Source: Ceriagrion tenellum (Eukaryota; Arthropoda; Insecta; Odonata; Coenagrionidae). Taken from it: a stretch of 64,000 nt of DNA. The stretch spans positions 95,180,848-95,244,847 of the forward strand of contig OY720643.1 in assembly GCA_963169105.1 (NCBI GenBank), in the 5' to 3' direction. The position numbers and the translations under genes are program-made. The first letter of the stretch is position 1, and each line of letters begins with the position of its first letter. The notes beneath the pieces are model-generated. The model was not told the DNA's origin, made no database searches, and saw nothing but the letters and a program-made list of their open reading frames with translations. This document shows, piece after piece, positions 32,041-44,735 of the stretch.

Positions 32041-35000
32041 TTAAAAAAAAATGACTCAATTATATTGAAATTACACAAGTTTTTGCATGATGTAGAATGT
32101 AATATTTTCAGAGTATTAAAAACTAAACAGGTGAGGAACTGGAACTAAAAAAAATGATGACCAAAATTGAATTTCAATAAGGGGAGAAATTTCAGTGGTT
32201 AAGTAGCAAAATTTTCAAGCATCAGAGAGCAATAAAAATTGAAAAGCTAAAAAAATTACGCTAGGTAAATCTTTCTCCCAAGGCATTAATGTATGTTCTG
32301 ATAGAATAACAAAGTCTTGATATGTCAGCGATCTCAAAGATATGCTGAGCCGTTATCAAGTGAGCTTTATTAAATTTACGATATAAAACCTTACTATGAG
32401 AGAATTACTTTTTTGTTTCACCATTCTGGAATTGGACCCTACCAGATAGCAACCTAAGTCAATATGATAGGCGTAATTCTATTAACAAAATTGATTGTTT
32501 ATTACCGCTAAAATCATGACAATTAGCTCTGCAATGTATTCAACCTTCGCCCTGATACTTTTTAACATACCAGTCAAGACATTGTAATATTTTTATACAA
32601 ATATTTCCATAGTTCTCATTATGGCTGTTTAAATTTATATTATGCACAACATTAAGTAGCGTCTTACTATAATACTTAACGTCGTCAAAATCGTTTTCCT
32701 ATATTCTGGAGAAATGTCGTCCAAAATCGTAATGTCGCACCCGATCACTCACCTTAACGTATATATTTATCTCTTTTTTGAGTAGTTGACGGCAGACAAG
32801 ATTGAAAAAAGTATGCAGAGTTATGCAATAACGCGACGTTTGATAGCCATACCGCACACGATGGAAGATAACTGAGAACTAATTGTATTTTCTCCCAAAG
32901 CCTTTGTCCATTTAGCGTTCCAATTTACATTTCAACGTTTGAGATATCTCCATGTAATTTGAGCATCAGTAAGTGAATGTATCAACGTGAAATGGCAAGC
33001 AAACACAAATATCCAACTTCATCAGATCACAAAACCAATTAAGATATCTCATATCCGGTTAGCGCAGTGGTCATTTCAACCAATTTTCCAGTCATTTGCC
33101 TTCGTTGGAAAAACCTTCTCTTTGTGATGAAACACTTAAATAGAGACTTAATGATGAACTAAAGCAGTCTAAATCCAAAAAATGATATAATTTCTGCAAT
33201 AAAATAGCTGAAAACATTAATTTTGACGATGAATGACATCATTAATTGATATAAGCTGTTAAAATGGAGCATATTCAACTTGAAATTGACTAATGCCAAT
33301 TAAAGTAAAAGTTTGTGCAATGAGCTCTCTCCCCCCCAATCTAGTGCATGATGAAATAGACTTTTGAAGTATGCTCAATAATTAACTCGCTCAATTTGCT
33401 TCAAAGGGGCGTCGATTGTACTGACTCGTTACTTAATGATGCTAATGAACAACAGAACCTTATGAAGAGTAAATTAGCTTGAGGTGCGTGTATTGAAACA
33501 CATTTTAGTTGTGTTATAAAATGTATAAAGAATACCTAGCACTTAAATATGAGTATAAAACCATTAAGTCTATACAACTGCTACGGCTGGGTATAGAACC
33601 AGTAACATCCAGTCTTAAATATGTCTTAACATAATAAAAGGCCATTTCAGTATGGTTTATAATTAACCACGTGAGTACTCCTAATAATAACAAGCAAAAA
33701 GGCAAAAATGGAGGCTATGGCCAGTAATTAACGCTCACAACCGCTTGACACATTCTTTTACCATTGGAACTTCATATTTCGGGGACAAGCCAGCGCTTAC
33801 ACTATATGCGCAGGTAGGCCGTCGCCCACGAGATTTATAAGTCATTACCTAATTGTCAAATTCGACGAAATTTGGTAATTGGCCTTCAAAATTCACTTCT
33901 TTCATGGAAGAAATTAATCATATCAGTCATCAATAATATTTTAGTCCGAAGAAATGTTTAAGACATTAAATCAAAATAACACGGAAACTTTTTATTAGCG
34001 ATATTGGATGATGAATGGACTCAATCATTGGGGATAATTTGAAATCCCTAACTTTCCTCTTGATTTGCTGTATGCACATAGGTAAATCTGAAATTGGGTA
34101 TAAACACCAATATTTCATGAAATTTATTACATTTTATGCATCAAAATTTTCTTCCCTTTGTCAGCTCTTGGAGCATTTGTTACAAATAAATTTGATATTT
34201 TTGCCCTATTTTTAGAGCTTTTACTACTCACAGATCCTATGTAAATAACACTTTTATATGACAAGTACTACGGTAAGTAAGTCTTCGGTAATTACAGCTA
34301 CTTATAATTGATATGAATCATTAATATGTAGCTGGTAAAACAAGTAGCTAGTAGCAATAGTTAACAATAAGCTGGTAACATTAAAAAGCAACAAAAATAG
34401 TATTACTCTTTTTACTTAGTGATTAAACAAAATCCATCGGTGGTTAGAAATATTTTTACGAACTTTACGGAAAAAGATAAATAGTGAATTAATATCCTTC
34501 CTATTATATAGCGCCATGTCCTACTCTTTACATATTTTTGTAGAAATAAAATATCAGATTCAATAGTGCCGAATTCCACACAAATCACAACCCTTAAGGG
34601 GTTGTACGTAGGATACCTAATAAAACAGGTAATGTCCGCGACACAGTCTTGGCTACTTATCGCATGTAGCAATATTTTTGTGAGCAAAATATAAGTGTTA
34701 ATTGAAAGAAATAAATATAGTGAACACTGCGAGTGCCACTGCCAGAAACTTGAACTATTGCACTGAAATTGTTACAGGATCGCCGTTGTATTTGAGTGAA
34801 ATACGTTCTGTAGACGATATCCTGGGCCTTTACCAGTTTTACGCGTACCTACTCGTGTACTGAAGAATATTTTTCTGGTTCTCCGAAATTCATTCATTTT
34901 TATGTTTAACGTTTTGTGTTATTTTCTGGGAGCACAGTCAGGAAAAGTGTGCTTTATTTGTAGCCTATCCTTCCGAACTGTCAAAGTATTTTTCAATTTT

Positions 35001-35775
35001 GTTCCTCTCGACAAATTCGACTTTCTTTTGCAGAACGCTGTTCTTTCTGTACGGCCTTTTTCCTTTTAGGCCTGTCTCTACGGTTTAAATTATCACGTTT
35101 TTCAGTTGCAAAAAATTTTCTAACACAGCTTCCGTCGTGCCTTTTCTTACTTCACGAGTATTTAAAACTCGATTTTATGACTACGCCGGAGATTTTCTGC
35201 TACTGACGGCAGACTCTTAAAACTGAGAGTTATTTTTGCCTAGTTAATGATCATGTATCTTGAAACTCATGAAAGGCTTTCTCTATCCACTATAAAAGTT
35301 TCCGCCGCTGAAATAAGTCATTGTCACTGCGTTTACTTATACGCTGGAGTAGTAACATTTTGCAAAAGAGGTCTCATGTGCCATTATAAATATTATAAAA
35401 AGTATTGAATCGCTGAAAATACAACTATATACTTTTAACATGAGATGTCTCTTATAAGAACACGTACACAAAATTTTACTTTAATTTGTGCGAGGCAACC
35501 TCCTTTAAGTAACTCCAGCCACGGGTCATTTATTCCAAATTGTTAGATAACTATTATGTTAAGTATCTTTGATGTACATACAATTAATGAACCGAGACGT
35601 AAATAAAATAGGATTTTTAGATTAGGTTTATTGTACTTGAGCATTGAAAGTGGAAATTTTCATGGGTTAAGACCTAATTCCACAGATTACTACAGAAAAT
35701 TGTAAATTTGAACGAACAATTTTTAGTAAAACTGTTTGTAAGAAGCAAAAACTCCTGGGGAACAGAATTTTTTTT
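32041..35775. other. No gene seen
   Basis: AT-rich DNA with frames of up to 91 codons and no motif. A T-arm-like string near 33583-33605 (minus strand) is too weak to call. The 34270-34390 stretch has several 'gtagct'-type short repeats of no clear origin. Confidence 0.4.
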
Positions 35776-36384
35776 GAAATGTTGTAATTCTATGCAAATG
35801 GCGCTGGTTCCCTACATTTCCAAAATCGTTTAACGTTGCCGCCTCTCAGACTTAGAACACCCTACCAAAATCAATCAGACTCCTCATCGCTTCTCAAATA
35901 CAAAAAATAAACTATACTAATACCTAAATTTCCCCATATAAGCTATCTTAACATATTTCAATGTTTCATAATCATGTATGGGCTGTATTATTTTTGTATA
36001 TTTTACATCTTTATTGACTTCAAAATTATTAATTAGTCCAAAGTATAAACTTACTTTTTGTATTCCATACTTCATATCATGTTTGGTTTCTAATGTGCAT
36101 TATCTCACATGGTATGTTGAGTTTTTATTCACTTAAGTGTAACATTTTTCTTTTTTTCCTTTAATTGGTGCCTTACGTACTAAGCTTAACTCTATGTTGA
36201 GCTTAAAGGTGCTTCATAAAAATTGTTCAAATCGGATGTGAAATCTGTAAACAATAAATCCTTTTTCTATCAGGCTTGTTTTATTTTCATTGGTTAGGTT
36301 TGCGACCTATATTTTTAAATTTATTGGCGAGTTACAGTAGTAATTGGAGTCAAATTGTTGTAATTCCATGCAAATGGCGCTGAA
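35776..36384. repeat. Pair of about 27-bp direct repeats with an octamer-like core
   Basis: 'gttgtaattctatgcaaatg' followed by 'gcgctg' (about 35780-35806) recurs as 'gttgtaattccatgcaaatg' plus 'gcgctg' (about 36358-36384), 578 bp apart. The intervening DNA is AT-rich with no gene. These may be ends of an unrecognised element. Confidence 0.5.
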
Positions 36385-36699
36385 GTCAGCTTCAATGGTT
36401 GGAAATACGTGGCCATTGAATATACACTCATGAGATAATTGGCGTATTTTGCACCTTTATTTCATGTGTTTGGAACGCTCACATCCGATTTTACTCTCCC
36501 CTTCTTCGTCATTCCGAGAGATTTGCTTGAGAAATTCAGTGGATCCATATACATAGATTTTATGAATTAATATTATTATTAGCATATAAAGGTTTTTTTA
36601 AAATGAGTTGATAAAAATGCTGCAAATAGTATTTGTCTTGACTCACATAGTCAAGCCTGAACCACCTTAAGCTCGTTGAAATGCTGCTTGTGGAAGGAC

Positions 36700-37460
36700 G
36701 AGTAGAAACGCTGGGGAATGGGGAGAGATGATAGAGAGTGAGGAGTGGTTGGGGTGGAGGGGATGATCAGAGGAATCCATGACCAGAGGGGTGAACGGAC
36801 GCGGAAAAAAAATTAGGCCTTCCGATCCATCTCTGCATGTTTGCCTCCCGCCCTTGCGCTACCCCCTCCTCCCGTACTCTCCCCACACATCCACGGGAAT
36901 CAAACCCCTTCCAACACAACGATCACTAGCCTCCTCCATTCCCTCCGCCCCCCCCCTTCCATACCCTCGCGTATGAAATCCCCTTCAATATTCAGTGATC
37001 GATGCATGTCACAGACAATGGTTTTGATGTACAAACGTCCCTTTGGTCCTCGTACCGCGCTCACCAATCGGGTTGAGTGAGTGGAGGGGGGGAGGAGGCT
37101 GCGAGTTTGAGGGCTTTGGGAAGTGCGGGTTGAAGGGAGGGGGGGGGGGGTCCGCGAGACCGTCGTGGTAGGGTTTGAAGAGGTAGGGAGGATAGGTGGT
37201 GGTGGTGGTGGTGGTGATGAGAGGAAACATTTCGGGTGAGCAGAGAAATCTGGGCTTAAAACCCTTTTCGGAGGCGTATTCCGCCGTCATTCCGAGACTT
37301 AAACACGTGTACGAGGCATGTATAAAAGACCGGAAATGAAATCAGTCCGCCGACGGAAATTTCTCGCTTCACCTACACGAACGCTGATTTTACTCTCCCC
37401 TCCTTCGCAAGCGAAATCCTTTTAGACGTTTGAGTAGTCGCGCGGGTTAAAGCGCTAACA
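36700..37460. other. GC-rich, strand-asymmetric block with simple repeats
   Basis: The left half (36840-36975) is C-rich on the plus strand; 37080-37160 is G-rich with a run of about 12 G and several further G-runs (quadruplex potential). A (GGT)n run lies at about 37196-37217. At 37321 TATAAAA is followed by ATCAGTC, with the A at 37344, 23 bases downstream, which is short for a normal TATA/initiator spacing. No reading frame downstream looks like a gene. Confidence 0.35.
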
Positions 37461-37799
37461 AAATATATTTTGCTGTAGTTTTAGCACTTGGTTCAACAGT
37501 ATTTTTCTATAAAGACCGTTTTATGATAAAGATAATGAAATGGGATTCAAGGGTCATGAACTGCAAATGTTTGCTACCAGTTTATCAAGATGTGCCGTCT
37601 ACAGTCATAGCGACAAAACAAAGCCCATTATAAACAGTGCTAAATTTAGTGCTGGAAATGTAAGTAACTAAATCAATTGTATTTTTTACTCGTACATTTA
37701 TATCCGGTGCTATCGTATTCGATAAAAGAATATGATTTGCAAATGAGTAGTGTAAAACAGATGAAGGTACGACTCTAATTTTCCATTTTATCATACGAG

Positions 37800-38560
37800 A
37801 TACATCTATTCACACCAACGTACATATCGTGGATAACACACTTAAGAACATATGCGAAACAGCATTTAAGAAAATCGGACTTGTCAAGCCTATAATTGGA
37901 AGGCCTTCAGATGAAAAAGTAAAAAGAGAGGCGTTACTTCGCTCTTTTAGGCCAAACCACAAATACACCGCGAGAATTTGGAACCCTGGACTGAAATATT
38001 TAACCAAAAAATTAATGAAACAAAGATAATAGCTGCACAATTCGTAGTTAACTGCACGCTTCGTTAAAAACTGCTACGAGCGACTAAGTAGTATTTCACT
38101 CCTTTCAAAGGGATTAGGTTGGGTGCCGCTAGAGACTCGGAGGCTACAAGCTCGGCATAGTTTGATTGAGAAGTTCAGTGGTGTGTTTCAGAGTGACACA
38201 GGGAACATAATTCTGACGCCACATGATATCTCTAGGTCTGTCTCAAGGTTTTTATTTATATCACATTTTAGCAAGGATTGAGTGCATTTTGTGTAAAGCA
38301 TTCAGCAAGTCCATGGCACAGCAATGCAGGAGCGATAAAAATATGAAAGATAAATGGCTAATAGATAGGTACAAAAAATATTCTTTTCTTGAGCAATAAG
38401 TGACATGATAAAAACCGAGTCCCACTTAATACACGTCACCATTTCTCCTCCAAAAACCTAATACCGTACATCTCTACCCGGCTGGTGTTCTGACTCCCCA
38501 TGCCGCATGCCCATGCGGCGGCTTCCAGGGTAAGATATAGATCTAGCTGAAATCATATCG
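37800..38560 (+). mobile_element. LINE RT C-terminal tail, second copy of the 47.5-kb family
   Basis: A frame at 37829-38029 reads ICETAFKKIGLVKPIIGRPS, then REALLRSFRPNHKYTARIW, aligning with ICDTALKKLGYVKRIIGR and LLRPHLEYTAS at 47.5 kb. Later blocks (ctacgagcgac; gactcggaggctaca; tctctaggtctg) follow in the same order. The non-coding end 'gcccatgcggcggcttccag' (about 38509-38528) matches the tail at 48.08 kb. Many indels and stops show a long-dead copy. Confidence 0.72.
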
Positions 38561-39390
38561 GTGGTGGAGCTGGAGACTACTAAGATAATTCTCAGGAAAA
38601 TTTTGCAAACTGTGATATTGGATGATCTTTGCTGCAATTTGCCGAAAAAGTACAATGCATTATGAACAATATAGAATGCATGCCAAAATAATACAACTCT
38701 GTCCTGATCTGTTGTGTTGTTCAGCATATGCCAGAAGAGCGCCTCTGCTCAATGAAGTTAGCGCGCTGATTTAAGGATAAGCCCTGTACTACGTAAACTA
38801 ACTGTTAGAGGAAAAATCTGTCTTAAATAGTGGATTCTGGCATACCTCCTCCGTATGCCTAATTCTTTTGAGCTATTTATGATCGGATTGAGGGAATTAA
38901 ACAGTCGTTTTTCCTGTTTCACTCGTTACATCATTGTACCTAAATTATTCGGAAAGCCTTTCTGATTCAATCTGATTTTTTTATATCGTATACGGATATT
39001 ACTCAATTGGAAAGGATGAGAGCGGATGCTGGGGATTATGAATTTCAACTGATTATTTGATGCCGAAGGAAAAATACATATTTTATGGGGAGAATATTCG
39101 ATTTTCAAATGAATTCATTCCGTGCATTCGATATCCGGTTTATCTTGTTGTTTCCTACTAGGAAATCCTGAAATCACTACCCAAAGGTTCACAACAATCG
39201 GTAAGAGTCCAATTTCTACATTGCCATGGCTAGATTCCAATCAAACCCATAAATATAATACACTTTGGAGTACTCCCCGAGTGAAAAATTATTTCCCTAA
39301 AGGTCATTGTTTAGATATAAATATACGAAAGTAGGGATCAACAGATTTGGTCCACTAAGAGTAGAAATACGTCATGGAAAAATCATTTGA
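38561..39390. other. No gene seen
   Basis: AT-rich; frames of at most 90 codons with no motif. Confidence 0.4.
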
Positions 39391-39482
39391 CTCGACCGGG
39401 TTTCGCACCCGGTTCTCCAAATTGCCGGTCTTGTGTGTTAGTTAGTAACACTAAGCCCATTAGTTACACCACTATGGATTCG
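39391..39482 (-). other. tRNA-like (tRNA-derived) sequence
   Basis: On the minus strand there is an A-box-like TAGTGGTGTAAC, then a perfect anticodon-type stem-loop (TTAGT, loop GTTACTA, ACTAA; U33 present, UAC in the anticodon place). After an oversized variable region of about 24 nt comes a perfect T-arm (CCGGG, loop TGCGAAA, CCCGG). The acceptor strands do not pair, so it is a tRNA-derived repeat head or a pseudogene, not a functional tRNA. Confidence 0.55.
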
Positions 39483-42400
39483 TACCACATAATTTGTAAT
39501 GCAGTGGTTGGAAACAGAATTGGTAACAGAGAAAAATATTTTACAGGCTGTGTTGTCAAAAGAGTATCGTTTTCCTAAAAAACATTAATTGGACAATATA
39601 GCTTCAGCAAACGTAGAGTTGCTGGTGGAAATACTTTTGAGGTACAACTTATTCCTGATCGCAGAGCAATTTGTATTATTTACAACACTTTACCATGGGA
39701 ATTATTTCACATTATAAATTCACCTGAAACGGCCACGAAAAGTTGCGCAAAATCCACTCAAAATTGATTTGAGAACTCCGGAAATATATTTGGTCATTAC
39801 GACCTGCTATAGCCTAGCCTAGAAAAATTACTGTCATTAACTGGTTATCCTTAATGGAATGGAACATACAAAGCGGAGTTTGTTTCAAGTTTGAATTACT
39901 TAGAAAAAAAATACACCGATTTTAAGAACTGCTTCTTTAAAGGTTTCATTACAACATTTGATGAGGTTAAGAATTTTAAGAGGGTTACTACATTAAAGAT
40001 ACTCCACAGAAAATTATGGAGAGCAGTAGTCAACTAAACTTAGGATTGAATGACCAACGAATTGACTGAATTCAGAAAAATCATTTAACATTTTTCTCAT
40101 TAGAACAACACTTAATTAGGTACTACAGAATTATTTGTCCGCCCTAAACTTGCTCTCCCTGAATTTTATATTACTTCTCCCACTAATCAGTAAACCAGTT
40201 AAGCAAAACTAGGCACTTCAATGTATTGGCTCTGTTAAAATTAAAACATTCTTTATAGTTTAATTTTAATCCCTTAATGTCAAAAAAACTAAAAGCTACA
40301 ATTAGTGTTTCGCCTCTGTTGCGCAGAAAATCGAATGTTTCTATTACAAAACTGATTTGATGAGCACTAACCTTTCGACTGTTGCCAATTGAAATGGTAC
40401 TAAATACCGTCAATAATCACCATACTGGACGTACAACCGCAAGGACTTACCTGAAAAGAGAAAAACAACGATTTATTTAAATGCATAAAATTATTATTCA
40501 TAGGTATTTTTACAGGAAACAGGTACAGGCATTTTACTTCAAGCGTTAGATCAATCTTCAATTTTAGGTTACACTAAAAAAATACCGTTATTTAAAAGCT
40601 GATAAAATCAAAATCTATCAATTGTTAATGGTTTTCTGATAATCGATCAATACAACCTACGGTAAATCTAAAAATATATGACATATAACGTAAATATAGA
40701 ATAAGACAATGTACTCTAATGCTTGAAGGAGGTGAGTATTCAGTTTCTGAGGATAGGAGTCTTCTTAAGGGTTTGTGCCTTAGGAGTACGAAGATTTTAG
40801 ATAAATATGTCACGTATAGCTTGCCAGATCTATGCAACCATGGTAATACTTGTATAATCGACGGCATCAAGAAATCATCCGGTCAAGGATCCTAATAGCA
40901 ATTATGACCCTTTCCCCACCTAGGACCGAGGGAAACGACAATATTGTGGATTTTCTGACTGTTTCAAAAATTGTCTCTTCACAAACTGCCCGTAAAAGCA
41001 CAGCTCAAATCTCCCGTAGCGTGTAAAATCGCAGCTCAGTAGAGCTTTTGGTATTATCTCTCCGGAGATTTTGGGGTCTTTCATGAATAGTAAAGTCCTC
41101 CCATATAGCTATAGTTATGAACAAATACTTGAGCCAAAATACCGTCATCATTAAGTACATTAATAACTAGCGGTTCGAGAATCTGTTTTATTGATTACCA
41201 ACTATTCCCAATACGCACAACTCCGTCTCTAAAAACCTCAAAGCACGACAGGACTAGGTATTTTTTCATTAAAATGGCGAGGTACCGGGAACAACAGTAA
41301 CGTGGGTAAAATACATGATATTATCAAAAAGAGAAGAGCTATGCATGTTGTACGCACCTTCCAAACAGGTTAAGGAGAATTTAAAATATTGTGATTTATC
41401 AAGAATACGAATACCAAGTAATCCAGGCACCTGCATACACAATGAGTGTGCAATGTAAGGCAGAAAACAAAGCATTCATATCCCTTTTTCGGTCACCGAA
41501 GATTTCTTATACAGAACAATAAAGCTATGATCAGAACGATGGACAATGGAAAGGAGCAGGATAACAGGACAGAAGAGAAAAGGAGCGTTTGGATCAAGAT
41601 CAACGCCGAAAAATACCTATTCCTCCATTAACTTGATCGGACGAAAGGATAACGAACAACAGAGGAAAATTGGCGTAAAAATAATCTAAATTATCATCAT
41701 CAAAGTATCAGCAAATATTTATTTAAAATCTAAAAGGGAAAAAGTACATCGCTCTACTCTAGTCTAAAAATTTGAACAACTAGTGGAGTTGACGACATTA
41801 ATGTATACTACCTGATGGAAGGTGGGATGAGTACAATTATGTTTTAGTCTAGTTTCACACTGACAGCATATTGAAGTCCTTTGGGACGGCTGGAGGACTC
41901 TAATTGTGTTTTCCCTAATATCCATGTAAGGCAACAAAACTTTCAGCCAACTCTGGGAATCGAACGCGTAACTACAGCGGTTATATTAAAATTATCCTGA
42001 ATAGTACCTTCTGATGACCCTGTTGTGGATCAGAGGGTCTCCTAAGGTTTAAAAAAAATATTAATGAAACTATCCACTTTGCTTGAGGTTTTCTTCTTTT
42101 TTCGTGTTTTAATGCAAAGGAGTATATGTCATATAGAGTGAAGTGTATTACATCTTTTGTACAATGGATAGTCCGTATGTCTTTACTGTCTTTTTATTTC
42201 TTTTATTTTGTGACCAATGTACTTCAATATGAGATTAATAAAGAATTATTATAATAATAAAAAAAAAGTTTGTTTTCGAATTTTTAAAATTACTCAGGCA
42301 TTATAAAAGCTTTGTAGAGTAGAGGCAGAACTTTTTCTCCAACTATTTAGGGGGAGTTAATGTGCACGCTAGATTTAGCTTTGCCTTAAATGTCCATCCC

Positions 42401-42655
42401 CTACTATACTAATAACCTATTCTTCAAACGCTGATGGCACACATACAGCTTGCTATTGACTGCTCCCTAACATACCCAAACAGAACAATACTTAATTTTA
42501 CCACGAGCAAAAAATTGAGAACTATAAATGGAAATTTAGGTTAAAATTTATTTCTCTTCAATCAGGACCAGAGTAGAAGTAAATTTTTCTCGGATTCGCG
42601 TCCGGGTCAATTGCTCCATCTTAGACGACTTTATTTGCCGGGAGAAAATTAAATC
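39483..42655. other. No gene seen apart from a short LINE end
   Basis: AT-rich with frames under 85 codons. A LINE 3' remnant lies at about 40005-40070 (separate entry). A weak B-box-like string, GCGTTCGATTCCC (minus strand, about 41955-41967), is the only other item noted. Confidence 0.4.
40005..40070 (+). mobile_element. Short RTE-like LINE 3' remnant
   Basis: 'tggagagcagtagtcaac' followed by 'aggattgaatgacca' matches the end of the 5.04-5.39 kb LINE ('tggagggatacagtcaac', 'aggattgaacgacca'). It corresponds to the terminal W-R-A/D-x-V-N block of the ORF. It is too short for further classification. Confidence 0.5.
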
Positions 42656-42657
42656 CT

Positions 42658-43078
42658 TCTTCTTCGGTTATCAACCCATGGGTTGGTTGGCAACAGCACG
42701 CCATTCTGCTCTTTGCTCAGCATTCCTTTTCATTTCACGATATGAGACGCATCCAGAGTCATTGATGATCTGCTTCATATTGCTTAATCAAGGACGTCCT
42801 CTACGATTTGTCCCTCCGATAAAACCTCCAGCTATTAATTTTATAAAATCATTGCGTCGTAGAATCTGACCTATTAGTTTAAGTCTCCTTGTCCTTATTT
42901 GTCTCCAAAGACTTCAATTTTCTTGTAATCTTCTCAGCACTTCCTCATCGGTGGTTCTGTCTCGCCAGCTGATTTTCTGTATCCCTTGATAGCACCACAT
43001 TTCTAGAGCCTCGAGTCTGCTCTTTTAATGTTTCCCGATAGTCCAAATTTCACACTCGCAAAGAGGGAAAATTAAATC
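42658..43078 (-). mobile_element. RTE/endonuclease-RT LINE C-terminal remnant
   Basis: The minus strand, read across a few stops and slips, gives SRLEALEMWCYQGIQKISWR, then TTDEEVLRRLQ, then RRLKLIGQILRRNDF, GGFIGGTNRRGRP and a terminal AEWRAVANQP. This is the classic tail of endonuclease/RT LINEs, in correct order and spacing. At least four stops interrupt it. The element ends at 'gggttgataaccgaagaag' (about 42658-42676). Confidence 0.82.
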
Positions 43079-43103
43079 CTACAGGAAAAATATTGGTTCT
43101 TCT

Positions 43104-43740
43104 ATGTACATGTTCAGTTATAAAGTAAGATTGAAGTTATTCTCGTGCAAAAAACGAAAAGAAACCTCGTCACTTCATAACAGAATGCATGTGTATAAAA
43201 AATATATTTCCTGTCCTAAAAAATTGAGTAATTCCGTTCGCTCAAAACAACAGGTTGATGGATATAGAAGGGTAATTGATGATCGCTCGCCGTTTCGAGA
43301 GCGGCATGGCCCGCACACGAATTCATTTGTCGTAAGCCCGTCCACGATGCGGATATCGCTGCGCGATCGTCAATTTTGTCGGATTACCGAGGTGACGTCG
43401 ATCCAAAAGTGCGTCGCGAGCATGTTCTCCGGGCTTTTATGGTCGCCGAACGTCATTCCACGACCACCCCACGCACATCTTGTCTATCAGTCCGTCCAGT
43501 TGGTAACGCGACCTGATCCCTCCGCTATTTTACCCTCCGCAGTGGCGCCGCTCGGCGGTAAACTCACGTGTGGTGTCGGCCGCCAGTCGCGAGGTTTCCC
43601 GTGAGAGTTTAAAGTTGACTGCCGTGGTTCCCAAAGAGCTCGCATGTCCATCATTGACTGACGACGTCAAGTGCTTGGAAGATTTTTTTTCAACCGTGAG
43701 TGATCTCCACACGAGTCCCCGGGTGGTCCTTGACGTCTTT
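43104..43740 (+). promoter_or_regulatory. CpG-dense patch, candidate promoter / first exon
   Basis: From about 43285 to 43740 CpG density is visibly the highest in the window. An arthropod-type initiator ATCAGTC has its A at 43489. A consensus splice donor GTGAGT follows at 43696-43701. Two overlapping plus-strand frames (43104-43604, 166 codons; 43570-43800, 76 codons) are open here, but neither has a domain I know, and CpG-rich DNA opens frames by chance. A TATA-less promoter with a non-coding or partly coding first exon ending at the donor is the simplest reading. Confidence 0.28.
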
Positions 43741-44106
43741 TGCGGAGAAACGATCTTTTTTTCAATGCACTTGATCCACAGATATCACGTTTCCTGGTGA
43801 TTCGAATTGAGAAATTTCACAAAAATCGCAATCCACGACTCAGAATTCTCCTGTCTGATGTTTCCCACTCCCGTACGCGGCAATTTAATGAATCAAATAC
43901 ATTTCGCCTGGACAAAAAATGGTACCTTAATATAGAATTCAGCTCCGAGAAACAACGAGCAACAGTTTCAAGAAGAAAATTATCCATAAATTATTATTTC
44001 AATCTAGCATTATTTATTTTCCATGAATGTATTGACTTATGACAAATTCCTACGAGAAGAAATGGTCGATTTATCCAAAATTTCACCACTATTTTTCAGT
44101 ATGTCT

Positions 44107-44735
44107 CCCATGATTTTTGTAGTGAAGGACAATTATCGAGGGAAAACTTTCTCGAAAAAATCAAATGTGCCTTTGATACAATATGCTGCATTATTAATTC
44201 TACTCTTCCATATTTTAAGCACCCAAATCCAACTTTCTTTGCAACAAGGAAAGATTTCCTAATGAATTTTCGTTGACATTATACACCCTAATTACACCAG
44301 CAATTTTTGAACACCAATTTTTTACAGCCTATCTAATATTAGCGATAATATATAATACATTCTCAGGCTTCCCTTGGTGGAACAACATTGCGATGATTTG
44401 TAAATAAATTCTTTATGTAATATTCCACAATGGTTTTTATTATTCCGAAATAATAAGAACCGTTATGGAATATTAATAATAAAAAAGACCATTATGGAAT
44501 ATTACGATGTGAACTTATCTATAAATCATCGTATTAGAGATAGTTATGATTTTTGTAGATAAGGACAGTGATTGAGGGAAAACTTACTCGAAAGAATCAG
44601 ATATGCCTCTCATACAGTATAATGAGTTATAAATTTGCTCTTCCCTATCCATAGAACTCCGGTCAAACTTCATTTGCAACAAGAAAAGGTGCCTATATGT
44701 ATTTATGCTGATATCATAAACCCTCGATAGGGTAG
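44107..44735 (+). repeat. Diverged direct duplication around a palindromic spacer
   Basis: 44107-44295 matches 44544-44735 (block order: 'atgatttttgtag', 'gagggaaaact', 'ctcgaaa', 'ttgcaacaag', then an 'atatcataaaccc'-like end), offset about 436 bp. Between them, 44391-44531 is a large imperfect palindrome: outer arms 'cgatgatttgtaaataaatt' against 'ataaatcatcg'-type sequence, inner arms 'taatattccacaatggtttt' against 'accattatggaatatta'. Confidence 0.65.
44391..44531. mobile_element. Foldback (MITE-like) palindrome, about 141 bp
   Basis: Nested inverted repeats give a long hairpin with an AT-rich tip ('attattccgaaataat'). One inner arm is present twice in near-direct form ('ttatggaatatta' at about 44464 and 44491). 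There is no ORF. Size and structure suit a foldback MITE. Confidence 0.55.

Noticed and set aside
33570..33610. T-arm-like GGTTCTATACCC on the minus strand.
   Set aside because: No A-box, anticodon arm or acceptor pairing; the T-loop lacks the conserved bases.
36840..37290. Proline-rich open frames on both strands around 37 kb.
   Set aside because: They follow directly from C-rich and G-rich tracts and overlap each other in several phases.
41950..41970. B-box-like GCGTTCGATTCCC (minus strand).
   Set aside because: Only one box, no tRNA fold around it.
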